From Clostridium sp. Ade.TY (GTDB lineage: Bacteria; Bacillota; Clostridia; Clostridiales; Clostridiaceae): a DNA stretch of 64,000 nt. The stretch lies in assembly GCF_000498355.1 (NCBI RefSeq), contig NZ_AVSV01000028.1:124001-188000 (forward strand), written 5' to 3'. Positions 35,585-45,527 of the stretch are shown here, piece after piece; position 1 is the first letter of the stretch, and each line of letters opens with the position of its first letter. Under the pieces are notes generated by a model that saw nothing but the letters and a program-made list of their open reading frames with translations, was not told where the DNA came from and made no database searches. The position numbers and the translations under genes are program-made.

Positions 35585-36449
35585 ATTCTTCGTTATAAAA
35601 ATCTAAATAAGAATGTTTTACCCCGTCTTTTTCCCATCCTAGTATAGAATCCATTGAAACATTTTCTGCTGCTTTAAATATTGATTTATCAACACCATCA
35701 AAGTTTTCTTTTAAGTTCTTTATTAAGTCTTTTATTTCAAATCTCTTATTTCCAACTTTTTTAGCTGCAACCATACATGCACAATTAAGTGGCCATATTC
35801 CACTATAATTTATAAATCTTTTTATGTAATCTTCTTCTATAAGATACATTGGTCTTATAAGTTCTAATCCTTCAAAATTTTGTGATTTTAATTTAGGAAG
35901 CATAGTCTTAAAGTTACCAGCATATAAAATATTTAAAAGTGTAGTTTCTATAACATCATTATAATGATGACCAAGTGCTAGTTTATTACAACCTAGTTCC
36001 TGTGCTTTTGCATATAATGAACCTCTTCTCATTCTTGCACAAAGATAACATGGATAATCACTAGCTTTTTCATCTATAACATTAAATATTCCTGATTCAT
36101 AAATATGTGCTGGTATATTTAAATAATTTAAATTATCTACTAATAATTCTTTTATTTGCTCATGATATCCTGGATCCATAGCAATAAATTCTAATTCAAA
36201 ATTTATTTGTCCATGTCTTTTTAATTCTTGAAAAAGTTTTGCCATTAAAAGCGAATCTTTTCCTCCAGATATTGCAACAGCAATTTTATCTCCTTCTTCA
36301 ACTAAATTATATTGTTTAATAGCCTTAATAAATTTAGACCAAATATTTTTTCTGTATCTTTTTACAATACTTCTTTCTATTTCTTTTAAAGGCTTTTTTT
36401 CCTCTTCTGGAATTAATCTTGGACATCCTTGTCCTGCTATATCGCTCAT
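35583..36449 (-). CDS. ttcA: tRNA 2-thiocytidine biosynthesis protein, TtcA family
   Basis: A 288-residue PP-loop ATPase that adenylates and thiolates tRNA. The ATP pyrophosphatase loop SGGKDS is at 61-66. The CxxC pair Cys134/Cys137 (DYPCYLCARM) and a third cysteine around 223-225 (NCACM) would bind the [4Fe-4S] cluster of TtcA-type enzymes. ALGHHYNDVIETTLLN is the conserved substrate block. The protein is a little shorter than E. coli TtcA, and clostridial paralogues with other targets exist, so position 32 thiocytidine is likely but not proven. GAGGTG precedes the ATG. It is followed by a DUF3867-like gene upstream in the same direction with its own terminator. Confidence 0.82.
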   Translation of the reverse strand: MSDIAGQGCPRLIPEEEKKPLKEIERSIVKRYRKNIWSKFIKAIKQYNLVEEGDKIAVAISGGKDSLLMAKLFQELKRHGQINFELEFIAMDPGYHEQIKELLVDNLNYLNIPAHIYESGIFNVIDEKASDYPCYLCARMRRGSLYAKAQELGCNKLALGHHYNDVIETTLLNILYAGNFKTMLPKLKSQNFEGLELIRPMYLIEEDYIKRFINYSGIWPLNCACMVAAKKVGNKRFEIKDLIKNLKENFDGVDKSIFKAAENVSMDSILGWEKDGVKHSYLDFYNEE

Positions 36450-36502
36450 CTTATCACCTCATCCATCAAAATATTATATCATCTTTTAAAAAAAAATAAA
36501 AT

Positions 36503-36530
36503 TAAAAGTCAGAAAATAATCTGACTTTTA
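36503..36530 (-). terminator. Terminator after the DUF3867-like gene
   Basis: Eleven-base-pair hairpin TAAAAGTCAGA/TCTGACTTTTA, loop of six, five bases beyond the stop codon. Confidence 0.82.
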
Positions 36531-36534
36531 AACT

Positions 36535-37101
36535 TTAATATTCATAAATATTACTATTTTGACATATTGTTATTTTTAAAGTATCTCCCTCAACCATCTT
36601 TTTGTATGAACATAAAAACTCATTTAACTCATTATCATTTAAATCAATAGCTTTTTCACTTATAAGTGTTACATATTCTTTATCTAAGTTTATTTTAACA
36701 TCATTTATTTGATTTTTTATATAATAAGTATCAACTGTTTTTGATTCAACTTTTTGATTATACTTTTCCTTAAAAGACATCTTCTTTCTCATTATTTCAT
36801 AATCTGGTTGAATATCTTCTAAATTTAAATCAACACCCATACTTTTAAGACTTTCTTCCATACTAGATGGGTCAAACCCATATCTCTCCATAACCTTTTT
36901 TTGAATTTCAAAAAGTTTCTTTTGAGATATATTATTTTTTTCCATGTAATCTGCAATTTTAGTTGAAAAATCACTTAAATTCATTTCACCAGTTTGAGTT
37001 TTATAATATAAATCATACATATAACTTTCAAAATTATCTATATCTTTTTCATTTACTCTATTTTTTAATTCATTAAAATCAATTATTCTATCATCGCTCA
37101 T
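36535..37101 (-). CDS. Conserved clostridial protein, DUF3867-like
   Basis: A 188-residue soluble, mostly helical protein without membrane segments. It opens with MSDDRIIDFNELKNRVNEKD, which I associate with the DUF3867 family of Clostridium; no function is known. The middle third (NISQKKLFEIQKKVMERYGFDPSSM) predicts a helical bundle, and the C-terminal third looks beta-rich. TAAGGAG precedes the ATG, and hairpins on both sides suggest a monocistronic unit. Confidence 0.7.
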   Translation of the reverse strand: MSDDRIIDFNELKNRVNEKDIDNFESYMYDLYYKTQTGEMNLSDFSTKIADYMEKNNISQKKLFEIQKKVMERYGFDPSSMEESLKSMGVDLNLEDIQPDYEIMRKKMSFKEKYNQKVESKTVDTYYIKNQINDVKINLDKEYVTLISEKAIDLNDNELNEFLCSYKKMVEGDTLKITICQNSNIYEY

Positions 37102-37158
37102 AAATTTCAGCTCCTTAAAAAAAATTTACGTCCCCTTAAATCATATTATATATCAAAA

Positions 37159-37184
37159 TAGGATACCAAAAAAGTGGTATCCTA
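37159..37184 (-). terminator. Terminator after the 168-residue membrane protein gene
   Basis: Ten-base-pair hairpin TAGGATACCA/TGGTATCCTA with a six-base loop; only a short T-run follows, so efficiency may be modest. Confidence 0.65.
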
Positions 37185-37189
37185 AATAT

Positions 37190-37696
37190 TTATCTTCCAT
37201 TACTTAAAGATATCTTTGTTTTTATATTTTTCTTATTTCCAACTACTTCATTATCAGCTGCTTTTAAAAGTTTCCATTGTCCATAAAGATTTATTAAATA
37301 CATTGGAATTACAAGCATTGATAAAAAAGGAATAATACTTACTACTAATGAAGATGCTCCAATTGCAATAGGTATTATACTAACATTATATTTTTTACAT
37401 ATTTTAAAATACATATAAACAGAATACACAGTATATAACGTCATTGCAATATCTGCAATTAATCCTCTACTAAACATAGCTACAACTAAAGTGAATACAA
37501 ATCCAATATTTCCTTTTCCCAAAGTAATTAATATGTATGCATTACCAACAGGTATCCATGAAAGCCATGGCTTGTCTAATTTTTCTTTTTTAGCTATTTT
37601 ATAAAGAGCTAAAGAAACAACAATATAATTTATAAATGAGAAAATAGTCATTACAATAAATATTGTACTTAATGATTTTATTAATTCTTCTGGCAT
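37190..37696 (-). CDS. Multi-span membrane protein of unknown function
   Basis: A 168-residue protein with about four hydrophobic segments. The first cytosolic loop carries a recognisable block, YKIAKKEKLDKPWLSWIPVGNAYIL, common to a group of small Firmicute membrane proteins with no assigned role. The last 30 residues are basic and probably cytosolic. A TAGGAG site precedes the ATG. It lies between the DUF3867-like gene and a small plus-strand gene and has its own terminator. Confidence 0.7.
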   Translation of the reverse strand: MPEELIKSLSTIFIVMTIFSFINYIVVSLALYKIAKKEKLDKPWLSWIPVGNAYILITLGKGNIGFVFTLVVAMFSRGLIADIAMTLYTVYSVYMYFKICKKYNVSIIPIAIGASSLVVSIIPFLSMLVIPMYLINLYGQWKLLKAADNEVVGNKKNIKTKISLSNGR

Positions 37697-37869
37697 TTTT
37701 AATCTCCTATCTAAGAAACTTAATATTTATATATATTTTATCACAAAACATCATATTTTAAACTATTTTGTAAACTTTTTTTCTAATTAGTAAATTTTAT
37801 TTTTATATTTTATGAATAACCAAATTATATATGCACAAAATAATCATTATTGTAAGGAGGTTTTTTAGT

Positions 37870-38019
37870 ATGAAAAATAAAAAGAAAAATCAAAAAAGAA
37901 GTACAATTAATTCGCCTGAACCTAATGATGGAACTTTTATAAACAGAAGTCCTAAAGATAGTTTTTCAGCTGAAGGAACAGTTAGATATGGAGAAGAAAC
38001 TGATGTAGATGATATTTAA
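37870..38019 (+). CDS. 49-residue hydrophilic protein of unknown function
   Basis: Starts at ATG 37870, nine bases after an exceptionally good AAGGAGG. An upstream in-frame start at 37831 would ignore that site and is rejected. The product is basic at the start (MKNKKKNQKRSTIN), then polar with an acidic end (EETDVDDI), with no membrane segment, and is likely disordered. A strong terminator follows immediately. Small proteins of this kind in spore formers are often sporulation-expressed, but there is no direct evidence here. Confidence 0.65.
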   Translation: MKNKKKNQKRSTINSPEPNDGTFINRSPKDSFSAEGTVRYGEETDVDDI

Positions 38020-38020
38020 A

Positions 38021-38057
38021 AAAATAAAGAGGTAATTTTAAATTACCTCTTTATTTT
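38021..38057. terminator. Bidirectional terminator between the small protein and cbiK
   Basis: Hairpin with 18-base arms (AAAATAAAGAGGTAATTT and complement) around a single base, flanked by A and T runs. Confidence 0.9.
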
Positions 38058-38812
38058 TATTCTATAATCATATTATCAAATACATCTAAAACTATATTTC
38101 TAAATAGTTTATTTTCCGATAAAACTTTATCAATCACTTCAACTTTTATATTCATAGATTTAAGTTTACTTAATATACTATCATCTTTATCAGATATAAT
38201 ATCTATGTTAAAATGATATCCTTTCGTTATAAGAACAGGAATTATAGCTAACTCTTTTATTTTATCTCTTTTTATATCTTCTAGTAAATATTTATAACCA
38301 TCTTTATTATTAATTAATGCTATATAGCTTTTATCTAACTTGTTATTAACTTCTATAGATTTTCTTATATATTTTTCTTCAAAATTATCTTTACTTCCTA
38401 ATATTCCATGACAAATAAATAATATGTTTTTATATTTATTAATATAAAAATCTATTAGATCTTCTCTTTCTTCCATTAAAGGTTTAGTAACTTTAATTTT
38501 ATCAAAATACTTTTTGTACTCATCTGTAGCTTCTAATACTTTTGAATATTCTTTGCCCCTAGATAAATACAAAGCTTCTACATAAACTTTTTTATAATTA
38601 TTATTTTTAAGCTCTTCTAAAGTTTCTTTATAACCTTTTATATCTACTGTTAATTTACTAATCATCTTTTCACTTGTTAAAGAAAAAAAGTAATCATATT
38701 CTTTTCCATATTTATCTTTTATATCTTTTAAAAAGGGTAATAAGTATTTATTAAAGCCTTCATCTTTTGCTGTTCCAAAAGCTACAATAACGACAGCTTT
38801 TTTATTATTCAT
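38057..38812 (-). CDS. cbiK: Sirohydrochlorin chelatase, CbiK type
   Basis: A 251-residue class II chelatase of the CbiK family, which inserts Co(II) or Fe(II) into sirohydrochlorin. The N-terminal VVIVAFGTA and the two metal histidines, FICHGILGS and TKGYHFNID, correspond to the active-site pair of Salmonella CbiK. The gene is last in the hemA-sirC-hemC-cobA/hemD-hemB-hemL run, and no other cobalamin gene is nearby. The siroheme enzyme AsrC is encoded next to the run, so iron insertion for siroheme is a likely main job, with cobalt insertion also possible. The gene begins two bases after hemL ends, indicating translational coupling. Confidence 0.85.
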   Translation of the reverse strand: MNNKKAVVIVAFGTAKDEGFNKYLLPFLKDIKDKYGKEYDYFFSLTSEKMISKLTVDIKGYKETLEELKNNNYKKVYVEALYLSRGKEYSKVLEATDEYKKYFDKIKVTKPLMEEREDLIDFYINKYKNILFICHGILGSKDNFEEKYIRKSIEVNNKLDKSYIALINNKDGYKYLLEDIKRDKIKELAIIPVLITKGYHFNIDIISDKDDSILSKLKSMNIKVEVIDKVLSENKLFRNIVLDVFDNMIIE

Positions 38813-38814
38813 TT

Positions 38815-40101
38815 CTATTTCACTTCACTTTTTGCAAATTCTTCAAAAGCGTTTAAAAATTTATCTATATGTTTTTCTTCATGTTTCACTGATAAAAATA
38901 ACGCCTCAAATTGTGAAGGTGGTATATTAAATCCTGAATTTAACATATGAAGGAAATATCTTTTAAATCTATCTCCATCACACTTTTTAACATCTTCATA
39001 AAATTCTACTTTTTCTGCATCTGTAAAGAATACTGTCATCATTCCACCAACTCTATTTACAACAGTTCCTATTCCATACCTTTCAGAAATTTCTTTTATA
39101 CCATTTTCAAATTTTTTTCCTAAACTCTCTATATGATCATATAAATTTAAATTATTTTTAAGTTTAGTTAATGTAGTAAGACCTGCTGCCATAACAATAG
39201 GATTTCCTGACATAGTTCCTGCTTGATATACTCCTCCTAAAGGTGAAAGCTTTTCCATTATATTTTTCTTTCCGCCATAAGCACCTGATGGAAGTCCACC
39301 TCCCATTATTTTAGCATAAGTTACTAAGTCTGGTTTATCTTCAAAAAGACTTTGAGCTCCTTTAAACGCTACTCTAAATCCACTCATAACTTCATCAAAT
39401 ATTAAAAGTGCTCCATATTCATCACATAGTCTTCTTAATGTTTTTATGAAACTATCTTTAGCCTTTATAACACCCATATTACCTGCAACTGGTTCTATGA
39501 TTACACAAGCAATATCATCACCATACTTTGAAAATAATTTTTCCATACTTTCTTCATCGTTATATATACCTATTAAAGTATTTTCTATACTTCCTTCTGG
39601 TATACCTAATGATCCTGCTATTCCTTCTGTAAGCACTCCTGAACCTGCTTCAACTAAAAACCCATCAAAGTGACCATGATAACATCCAGCAAACTTTACA
39701 ATTTTATTTTTCTTAGTATATCCTCTTGCAAGTTTTATAGCACTCATAGTAGCCTCTGTTCCTGAGTTAACCATTCTAATCATTTCAACTGTATCTAAGT
39801 TTTCGCACATAAATTTACTCATATCAAGTTCAAGTTTAGTTGGAGCTCCAAAAGCTAATGCTCTTTTTGATTCTTCATTTATTGCATTAACCACATCTTT
39901 ATCACAATGACCAAGTATTAATGGTCCCCATGCTAAAACAAAATCAACATATTCTTTATTATCTTCGTCTTTAATTATAACTCCTTCTCCACTCTTTATT
40001 ACTGGAGGAGTTATTCCCATATCTTTAAAAGATCTAACTGGACTATTTACACCACCTGGCATGTAAATTTTTGATTCTTCAAATATTTTTTCGTTCATCA
40101 T
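38815..40101 (-). CDS. hemL: Glutamate-1-semialdehyde 2,1-aminomutase
   Basis: About 428 residues. HemL turns glutamate 1-semialdehyde into 5-aminolevulinate, the second step of the C5 tetrapyrrole pathway. The PLP lysine is Lys264 (from the chosen start) in [32 protein letters not shown] and [10 protein letters not shown] bind the cofactor. The start at 40101 is nine bases after AAGGAG; an ATG three codons earlier abuts that site. It is followed directly by cbiK and lies four to fourteen bases after hemB, in the middle of the pathway operon. Confidence 0.94.
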   Translation of the reverse strand: MMNEKIFEESKIYMPGGVNSPVRSFKDMGITPPVIKSGEGVIIKDEDNKEYVDFVLAWGPLILGHCDKDVVNAINEESKRALAFGAPTKLELDMSKFMCENLDTVEMIRMVNSGTEATMSAIKLARGYTKKNKIVKFAGCYHGHFDGFLVEAGSGVLTEGIAGSLGIPEGSIENTLIGIYNDEESMEKLFSKYGDDIACVIIEPVAGNMGVIKAKDSFIKTLRRLCDEYGALLIFDEVMSGFRVAFKGAQSLFEDKPDLVTYAKIMGGGLPSGAYGGKKNIMEKLSPLGGVYQAGTMSGNPIVMAAGLTTLTKLKNNLNLYDHIESLGKKFENGIKEISERYGIGTVVNRVGGMMTVFFTDAEKVEFYEDVKKCDGDRFKRYFLHMLNSGFNIPPSQFEALFLSVKHEEKHIDKFLNAFEEFAKSEVK

Positions 40102-40114
40102 AAATAACATCTCC

Positions 40115-41080
40115 TTACTTTCTTAAAAGCTTAGAAGCTTCTAATGCATGATAAGTAATTATTATATCCGCTCCTGCTCTTTTCATTGATGTTAAAGTTT
40201 CAAGTATAATTCTATTTTCATCTATTAATCCCATTTTACCAGCAGCTTTTATCATTGCGTATTCACCACTTACATTATAAACACATACAGGAAGATTAAC
40301 AGTATCTCTAACTTCTCTTACTATATCTAAATATGAAAGAGCTGGCTTTACCATTACAATATCTGCTCCTTCTTCTATATCATATAAAACTTCTTTTATT
40401 GCTTCTCTTCTATTTGCTGGATCCATTTGATATGTTTTTCTATCTCCAAATGAAGGTGCTGAATTTGCAGCAGCTCTAAATGGTCCATAATAAGCTGAAC
40501 AATATTTAGCTGAATAACTCATTATAGAAACATTTTTAAATCCTTCTTTATCAAGAGCTTCTCTTATTCTATATACTCTTCCATCCATCATATCTGATGG
40601 TGCTATAACTTCTGCTCCTGCTTTAGCATGAGATACAGCTATTTTACATAAATAATCTAATGTTTCATCATTATCTACATCATGATTATGTATTATTCCA
40701 CAATGTCCGTGATCTGTATATTCACACATACAAACGTCTGTAACTATTAATATATCATCTGTTATTTCTTTTATTTTTCTTACTGCCTTTTGTACAATTC
40801 CATCATCTGCAAATGCTTCACTACCACAAGCATCTTTATGCTCTGGTATTCCAAATAAAATTATTCCTTTTATTCCAAGTCTTACAGCTTCATTTATAAC
40901 TCCATCTAGCATATCAACTGAATAATGATACACTCCTGGTAAAGATTTAATTTCTCTTTTTATTCCATTACCTTCAACAACGAATAATGGTAATATAAAA
41001 TCTTCTGGAGCTAGAGAAGTTTCTCTTACTAAACTTCTCATATTTTCATTTACTCTTAATCTTCTTCCTCTTCTCATCAT
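40115..41080 (-). CDS. hemB: Porphobilinogen synthase (ALA dehydratase)
   Basis: A 321-residue enzyme condensing two 5-aminolevulinate molecules. The active-site lysines are Lys192 ([13 protein letters not shown]) and Lys245 (MVKPALSY). The catalytic zinc cysteines Cys117, Cys119 and Cys127 ([13 protein letters not shown]) mark it as the zinc-dependent type. AAAGGAAG precedes two possible ATGs in tandem (MM), and the first is taken. It starts two bases after the end of cobA-hemD, so translation is probably coupled within the operon. Confidence 0.95.
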   Translation of the reverse strand: MMRRGRRLRVNENMRSLVRETSLAPEDFILPLFVVEGNGIKREIKSLPGVYHYSVDMLDGVINEAVRLGIKGIILFGIPEHKDACGSEAFADDGIVQKAVRKIKEITDDILIVTDVCMCEYTDHGHCGIIHNHDVDNDETLDYLCKIAVSHAKAGAEVIAPSDMMDGRVYRIREALDKEGFKNVSIMSYSAKYCSAYYGPFRAAANSAPSFGDRKTYQMDPANRREAIKEVLYDIEEGADIVMVKPALSYLDIVREVRDTVNLPVCVYNVSGEYAMIKAAGKMGLIDENRIILETLTSMKRAGADIIITYHALEASKLLRK

Positions 41081-41082
41081 TA

Positions 41083-42555
41083 TTAATGCACTTCCTTTAA
41101 TATATCCTTTATCTCTTTTAAAAATCCAGCTTGTGAATGTTCCTTACAAACAAATGCATCCACACCGCTTTCCTTTAATGCTTTGTTAGTTATAGGTCCT
41201 ATTGCTATACATATTTTTTCTTTTATTTTATTAAGTCCTACCATTTCTTTCATATTTTCAAATGTTGATGGTGATGTAAATAAAATTGCATCAACTTCAT
41301 CAAAAGCTCTAGTATTTTTAACTTCGCCTTTTTCTACATCATAAACATTTATTTTAGTAACTATAGCACCTAAAGTTTTAAGTTGTTCTGCTAAGAAAGG
41401 TCTACTTTTTGATGATGATGGTATAAGTACTCTATCTCCTTCATTCACAAAAGGTTTTATAGTTTCAAAAAGTGCTTCACCAACAAACTCTCTTGAAGTT
41501 TTAAATGGAATTATACCTCTTTTTTCTATTGCTTTAGTTGTTGCTTTTCCTATAGATGATATTTTAGCCTTTATACTTCTTACATCAATCTGTTCTCTAA
41601 CTAAATAATCAAAAAATTTATTAACTCCATTTACTGAAGTAAATACTATATGATCAAATAAGCCTAATTCTTCTTTAATAGCATCAAGTTTATCTGATGT
41701 ATCTTTTATTACTATAGAATTTATTTCTGTAACTTCAGCCCCTAAAACTTTAAGTTCATTTTTTAAGTCTTTAGCTTGTTCCTTTGAACGTGTTATGCAT
41801 ATATTTTTACCAAATAAAGGCTTATTTTCATACCATGATAATTCATTTTCTAAAGATACAACATCTCCAACTACTATTATACATGGAGATTGTAAATTTG
41901 CTTCTCTAGCTTTATCACCTATATTTTCTAAGTTTCCAATAACCTTCTTCTGTTTTGAAGAAGTTCCTCTCATAACTACAGCAGCTTTAGTATTTTTATC
42001 TTTTCCATATTTTATAAGCTCACTCGTGATTTTATCAATATTTGAAAGACCCATCATAAATACTAATGTTCCATTTTCTTTTGCTAAAGCTTCATAATTA
42101 ACATTTAAATCTTTAGCCGACATACCAGTTACAATATGAAAACTTTGTGCTATTCCTCTATGTGTTATTGGAATGCCTGCATAATTTAATACTGCAATAG
42201 GTGATGTAACCCCTGGTATAACTTCAAAGTCTACACCAGCTTCCTTGCAAGCTAAAACTTCTTCTCCTCCTCTTCCAAATACATATGGATCTCCGCCTTT
42301 TATTCTACCTACTATATGTCCTTCTTTAGCAAGTTTTACAATCATTTCATTTATTTCTTCTTGTGTCTTATAATGAGCTCCTGGCTCTTTTCCACAATAA
42401 TAAATTTTACAATCTTCATTTAAATAATTCAAAATATTATTTGAAACTAATCTATCATAAAGTACTGCTGTACATTCATTTATTACTCTTTTTGCCTTTA
42501 AAGTTAAAAGTTCTTCATCTCCAGGTCCTGTCCCTATAATATAAGCTTTGCTCAT
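41083..42555 (-). CDS. cobA-hemD: Fused uroporphyrinogen-III methyltransferase / uroporphyrinogen-III synthase
   Basis: A 490-residue fusion. Residues 1 to about 245 are a SUMT (CobA) domain with [26 protein letters not shown] and VIPGVTSP, which methylates uroporphyrinogen III to precorrin-2. Residues of about 248-490 are HemD ([39 protein letters not shown]), which cyclises hydroxymethylbilane. Joining the two sends uroporphyrinogen III straight to precorrin-2 and so to siroheme or cobalamin instead of haem; no hemE lies in the cluster. TAGGAGG precedes the ATG. Such fusions are known in clostridia. Confidence 0.94.
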   Translation of the reverse strand: MSKAYIIGTGPGDEELLTLKAKRVINECTAVLYDRLVSNNILNYLNEDCKIYYCGKEPGAHYKTQEEINEMIVKLAKEGHIVGRIKGGDPYVFGRGGEEVLACKEAGVDFEVIPGVTSPIAVLNYAGIPITHRGIAQSFHIVTGMSAKDLNVNYEALAKENGTLVFMMGLSNIDKITSELIKYGKDKNTKAAVVMRGTSSKQKKVIGNLENIGDKAREANLQSPCIIVVGDVVSLENELSWYENKPLFGKNICITRSKEQAKDLKNELKVLGAEVTEINSIVIKDTSDKLDAIKEELGLFDHIVFTSVNGVNKFFDYLVREQIDVRSIKAKISSIGKATTKAIEKRGIIPFKTSREFVGEALFETIKPFVNEGDRVLIPSSSKSRPFLAEQLKTLGAIVTKINVYDVEKGEVKNTRAFDEVDAILFTSPSTFENMKEMVGLNKIKEKICIAIGPITNKALKESGVDAFVCKEHSQAGFLKEIKDILKEVH

Positions 42556-42573
42556 AGTCTTCCTCCTAAATAT

Positions 42574-43443
42574 CTATTTACTTAATATTTTATCAGCTAA
42601 AGTTTTTCCTAACTGCTCACCATTATTTTTATTTCCTATAATCTCTTTTCTAACTACTTTTCCATTAACTAAAAACGTACCAATCATATATAAGTTATCC
42701 TCTTGAATTTCAGAGTAAACTCCAATCATACTATGACAATCTCCTCCTAAAGCTCTCATAAAACTTCTTTCAGATAAAACTTGTAATCTAACTTCTTGAT
42801 TATCAAGTTTTTCTAAAACTTCTTTACCTTCTAAACTTTCAAGACATTCTATACCAAGTGCACCTTGTCCAACTGCTGGTAAAAATACTTTAGGATCAAA
42901 ATAATCTGTTATTATATTTTCCATATTTAATCTTTTAAGTCCAGCTGCAGCTAAAATTATTCCATCCATATTTTCTTCTTCCATCTTTTTAAGTCTTGTC
43001 TGAACATTACCTCTTATAGGAACAATTTTCAAATCTGGTCTAAGCTCTTTAAGCATAATTTCTCTTCTTAAACTACTTGTTCCAATTACCGCACCTTTTT
43101 TTAAATCATTAAAATGTATTCCATTTGAAGATACAAATACATCTCTTATATCTTCTCTTTCTGGAATACATATAAGTTCAAATCCTTTTGGAAGTTCATG
43201 TGGTACATCTTTCATACTATGAACAGCTATATGAGCTTCTTTATCTATCATTTTTTGTTCTATTTCTTTAACAAATAAGCCTTTTCCACCTATTTTATTT
43301 AAAGTTATGTCTAATCTTCTATCACCTTCAGTTACAACTAAAAGTTTTTCACCTTCTACATTAACTTTCTTTAACAAATCTATAAATCTATCTGCCTGAA
43401 CTTGAGCTAACATAGATTTTCTTGTTGCTACTATAAATTTCAT
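42574..43443 (-). CDS. hemC: Hydroxymethylbilane synthase (porphobilinogen deaminase)
   Basis: A 289-residue enzyme polymerising four porphobilinogens. Cys236 in GGDCHS holds the dipyrromethane cofactor; the catalytic aspartate lies in the HSMKDVP region (about residue 80), and arginines of GTSSLRREI and RGNVQTRL bind the substrate carboxylates. The N-terminal [13 protein letters not shown] is typical. The ATG follows TAGGGTG. It lies 18 bases upstream of cobA-hemD and 13 after sirC, inside the same operon. Length and all motifs are canonical. Confidence 0.95.
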   Translation of the reverse strand: MKFIVATRKSMLAQVQADRFIDLLKKVNVEGEKLLVVTEGDRRLDITLNKIGGKGLFVKEIEQKMIDKEAHIAVHSMKDVPHELPKGFELICIPEREDIRDVFVSSNGIHFNDLKKGAVIGTSSLRREIMLKELRPDLKIVPIRGNVQTRLKKMEEENMDGIILAAAGLKRLNMENIITDYFDPKVFLPAVGQGALGIECLESLEGKEVLEKLDNQEVRLQVLSERSFMRALGGDCHSMIGVYSEIQEDNLYMIGTFLVNGKVVRKEIIGNKNNGEQLGKTLADKILSK

Positions 43444-43456
43444 TTTTTCACCCTAC

Positions 43457-44077
43457 CTAAATATAAAATAATTTATTTACTAAATCATTATCATAAAAAA
43501 TATTCAACAAAATCTTTTCCTTACCTTTATCTATAGCTAATTTAAAATCATCACTTATTATAAAATTTAATATTTCTTCTTTATTGCAATCTATATTTTT
43601 TAAATTATTTCTAATTATAGAGGTTACCTTTATAAATTTATCTAAATTTTTAGCTTCATTTAATATTTTATTTGATACAAATCTTGCGCCTTTTGGATTT
43701 CCTCTTAAAGTATTAATACCTATAATCATCTCATTAGATTTTATATTCATAGGTATCATTCCAATACTTTTTTTAATATCATTACAATTTATATAAATTT
43801 TATCTTTCTCTTTGCAATCCTTTATTATATTATCCATAGCAAGCTTATCATCTATTGCAATAATAATTATATTTTTTCCTTTTAAGTATGTTTTGTTGTA
43901 TTCACCTTTTATTATCTTCAAATTTTCATTTTTTATTTTATAAAAGTCTTCACTTATATCTTTTCCAACAACAACTACTTTGCTTCCACCTTTTAAAAAA
44001 GTTTTTGTCTTAATAAAAGCAGCTCTTCCAGCGCCTATTACTAAAACACTTAAGCTTTCAGAATAAAGTGAAATCAT
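43457..44077 (-). CDS. sirC: Precorrin-2 dehydrogenase (SirC/Met8p-like)
   Basis: About 206 residues: an NAD-binding Rossmann domain (LSVLVIGAGRAAFIKTKTFL) and the helical Met8p-like C-terminal part with NTLRGNPKGARFVSNKIL. It oxidises precorrin-2 to sirohydrochlorin; Met8p/CysG relatives also chelate iron, but the separate CbiK downstream suggests division of labour. I prefer the ATG at 44077, eight bases after the hemA stop, because the Rossmann fold begins right there. The GGAGG inside the hemA end is 16 bases away, unusually far. A longer frame from 44128 would overlap hemA and has no ribosome binding site, so the start is the least certain part. Confidence 0.82.
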   Translation of the reverse strand: MISLYSESLSVLVIGAGRAAFIKTKTFLKGGSKVVVVGKDISEDFYKIKNENLKIIKGEYNKTYLKGKNIIIIAIDDKLAMDNIIKDCKEKDKIYINCNDIKKSIGMIPMNIKSNEMIIGINTLRGNPKGARFVSNKILNEAKNLDKFIKVTSIIRNNLKNIDCNKEEILNFIISDDFKLAIDKGKEKILLNIFYDNDLVNKLFYI

Positions 44078-44085
44078 TAATCTAT

Positions 44086-45282
44086 TTAAATTTCCTCCGT
44101 GAATATCTTCTCTAGAATTCTCATACATTCATTACCACGACCTTTTATAGTTTCTTCTTTCAAAACTTCTATAGCCTTATTTACATAAGCATCTGATGTA
44201 CTTTTCATGAGCATTTTAACTAACTTGTCTTCTTTACTCTCTTTATTTTTAAATGTTTCATATCTTTTTTTATAAATTAAATCACCATGTTTTTTAAAAT
44301 TTATTATATATGGAGTTACTTCCCTAAGTCTTCTCCAATTATTATAAATTTCTATATATTCATCTATTAAATAATAAAACTCATCCATTCTTTTTAATCT
44401 AAGTTCTTTATTTATATCATCTATTTTACTAATTTCATCTATATTATAAACAGTAACTCTATCTATCTTTTTAACTTCTTCACTTACATCTCTTGGAATT
44501 GCTAAGTCAAATACAATAATATCTTCACCTTCATTAATTATCTCTTTTTCTGTAATTACAGTATGAGGTGCTGATGTACAAGATATTATAGCATCAACAT
44601 TATTTATGTACTTATCTCTATCATTAAAACTTATTATTTTAATATTTTCTTCATCATAGCTTACAGAATTTATATTTCTTACAGCTATGATTACCTCTTT
44701 AACATTGTGAGATAATAAATGTTTAACAACAAGTTTTCCTACATCCCCATGTCCTAAAACCATAATTTTTTTACAATTACTTTCTATAGCTTTATTAACA
44801 GCAATTGATGCTGATGACACTGGTATTTCATAAAGTTTAGCCTCATTTCTAAATTTCTTACCACATGTTATTCCTTCTTGAAATAATCTTTGAAGTTCTA
44901 AATTTATTGATTTAGCTTCTAAAGCATACATATAAGCATCTTTTACTTGACCTAAAATTTGATCTTCGCCTAATATTTTAGAATGAAATCCACATATTAC
45001 TTTAAATAAATGTCTTGCTGCATCATCACCTGTTATATAAAAAATATATTCTCTTAATTCTTCATCCCATCCAAATGCTTTAAATATTTTTTCTAAAGCC
45101 TCTTTTTCAGATAAAGAATGATTAAAATATATTTCTGTTCTATTACAAGTACTTAATATAACTACTTCTTTAAGGCTTTCTTTTAGTTCCTTTGTTGCTT
45201 TTTCTCTAAGGGTTTGCTTTACAGAAAATTTTTCCCTTATATGCAATGGAATATGTTTGCGTATTCCTAAAACTGCTATCAT
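44086..45282 (-). CDS. hemA: Glutamyl-tRNA reductase
   Basis: A 398-residue enzyme that starts tetrapyrrole synthesis by reducing glutamyl-tRNA to glutamate 1-semialdehyde with NADPH. The catalytic cysteine is Cys46 in LSTCNRTEIY; the GHGDVGKLV block near 185 is the NADPH domain, and the C-terminal helices form the dimerisation domain. TGGAG precedes the ATG. It is the first gene of the seven-gene run ending with cbiK. About 245 bases upstream lies asrC, with the asr terminator between, so the two operons are separate transcripts in the same direction. Confidence 0.94.
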   Translation of the reverse strand: MIAVLGIRKHIPLHIREKFSVKQTLREKATKELKESLKEVVILSTCNRTEIYFNHSLSEKEALEKIFKAFGWDEELREYIFYITGDDAARHLFKVICGFHSKILGEDQILGQVKDAYMYALEAKSINLELQRLFQEGITCGKKFRNEAKLYEIPVSSASIAVNKAIESNCKKIMVLGHGDVGKLVVKHLLSHNVKEVIIAVRNINSVSYDEENIKIISFNDRDKYINNVDAIISCTSAPHTVITEKEIINEGEDIIVFDLAIPRDVSEEVKKIDRVTVYNIDEISKIDDINKELRLKRMDEFYYLIDEYIEIYNNWRRLREVTPYIINFKKHGDLIYKKRYETFKNKESKEDKLVKMLMKSTSDAYVNKAIEVLKEETIKGRGNECMRILEKIFTEEI

Positions 45283-45405
45283 CTTCTCACTCCATTAATT
45301 AATTTATATAAAATTATAAAATATTATTTATAACTATCTTTACCATTATACAACGATTTATATATATCTTCTATTTTATTTTTTCATTATATTTTATTAA
45401 ATAAA

Positions 45406-45466
45406 AAATATCACTAGAAATATGACTTTCAATATAAATTGTAAATCAGATTCTAGTGATATTCAA
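45406..45466 (-). terminator. Terminator of the asr operon
   Basis: Thirteen-base-pair stem AATATCACTAGAA/TTCTAGTGATATT with a long loop of about 31 bases, followed on the minus strand by a run of T. The long loop makes it less typical. Confidence 0.65.
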
Positions 45467-45527
45467 ATAACTTTTTATTATATTTTATATAAACTCGTAG
45501 TTATATGAGATTTAAAACTAAAACTTA

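Noticed and set aside
44078-44128. Longer sirC start overlapping hemA by 43 bases
   Set aside because: No ribosome binding site precedes it, and the Rossmann fold begins just after the internal ATG at 44077.
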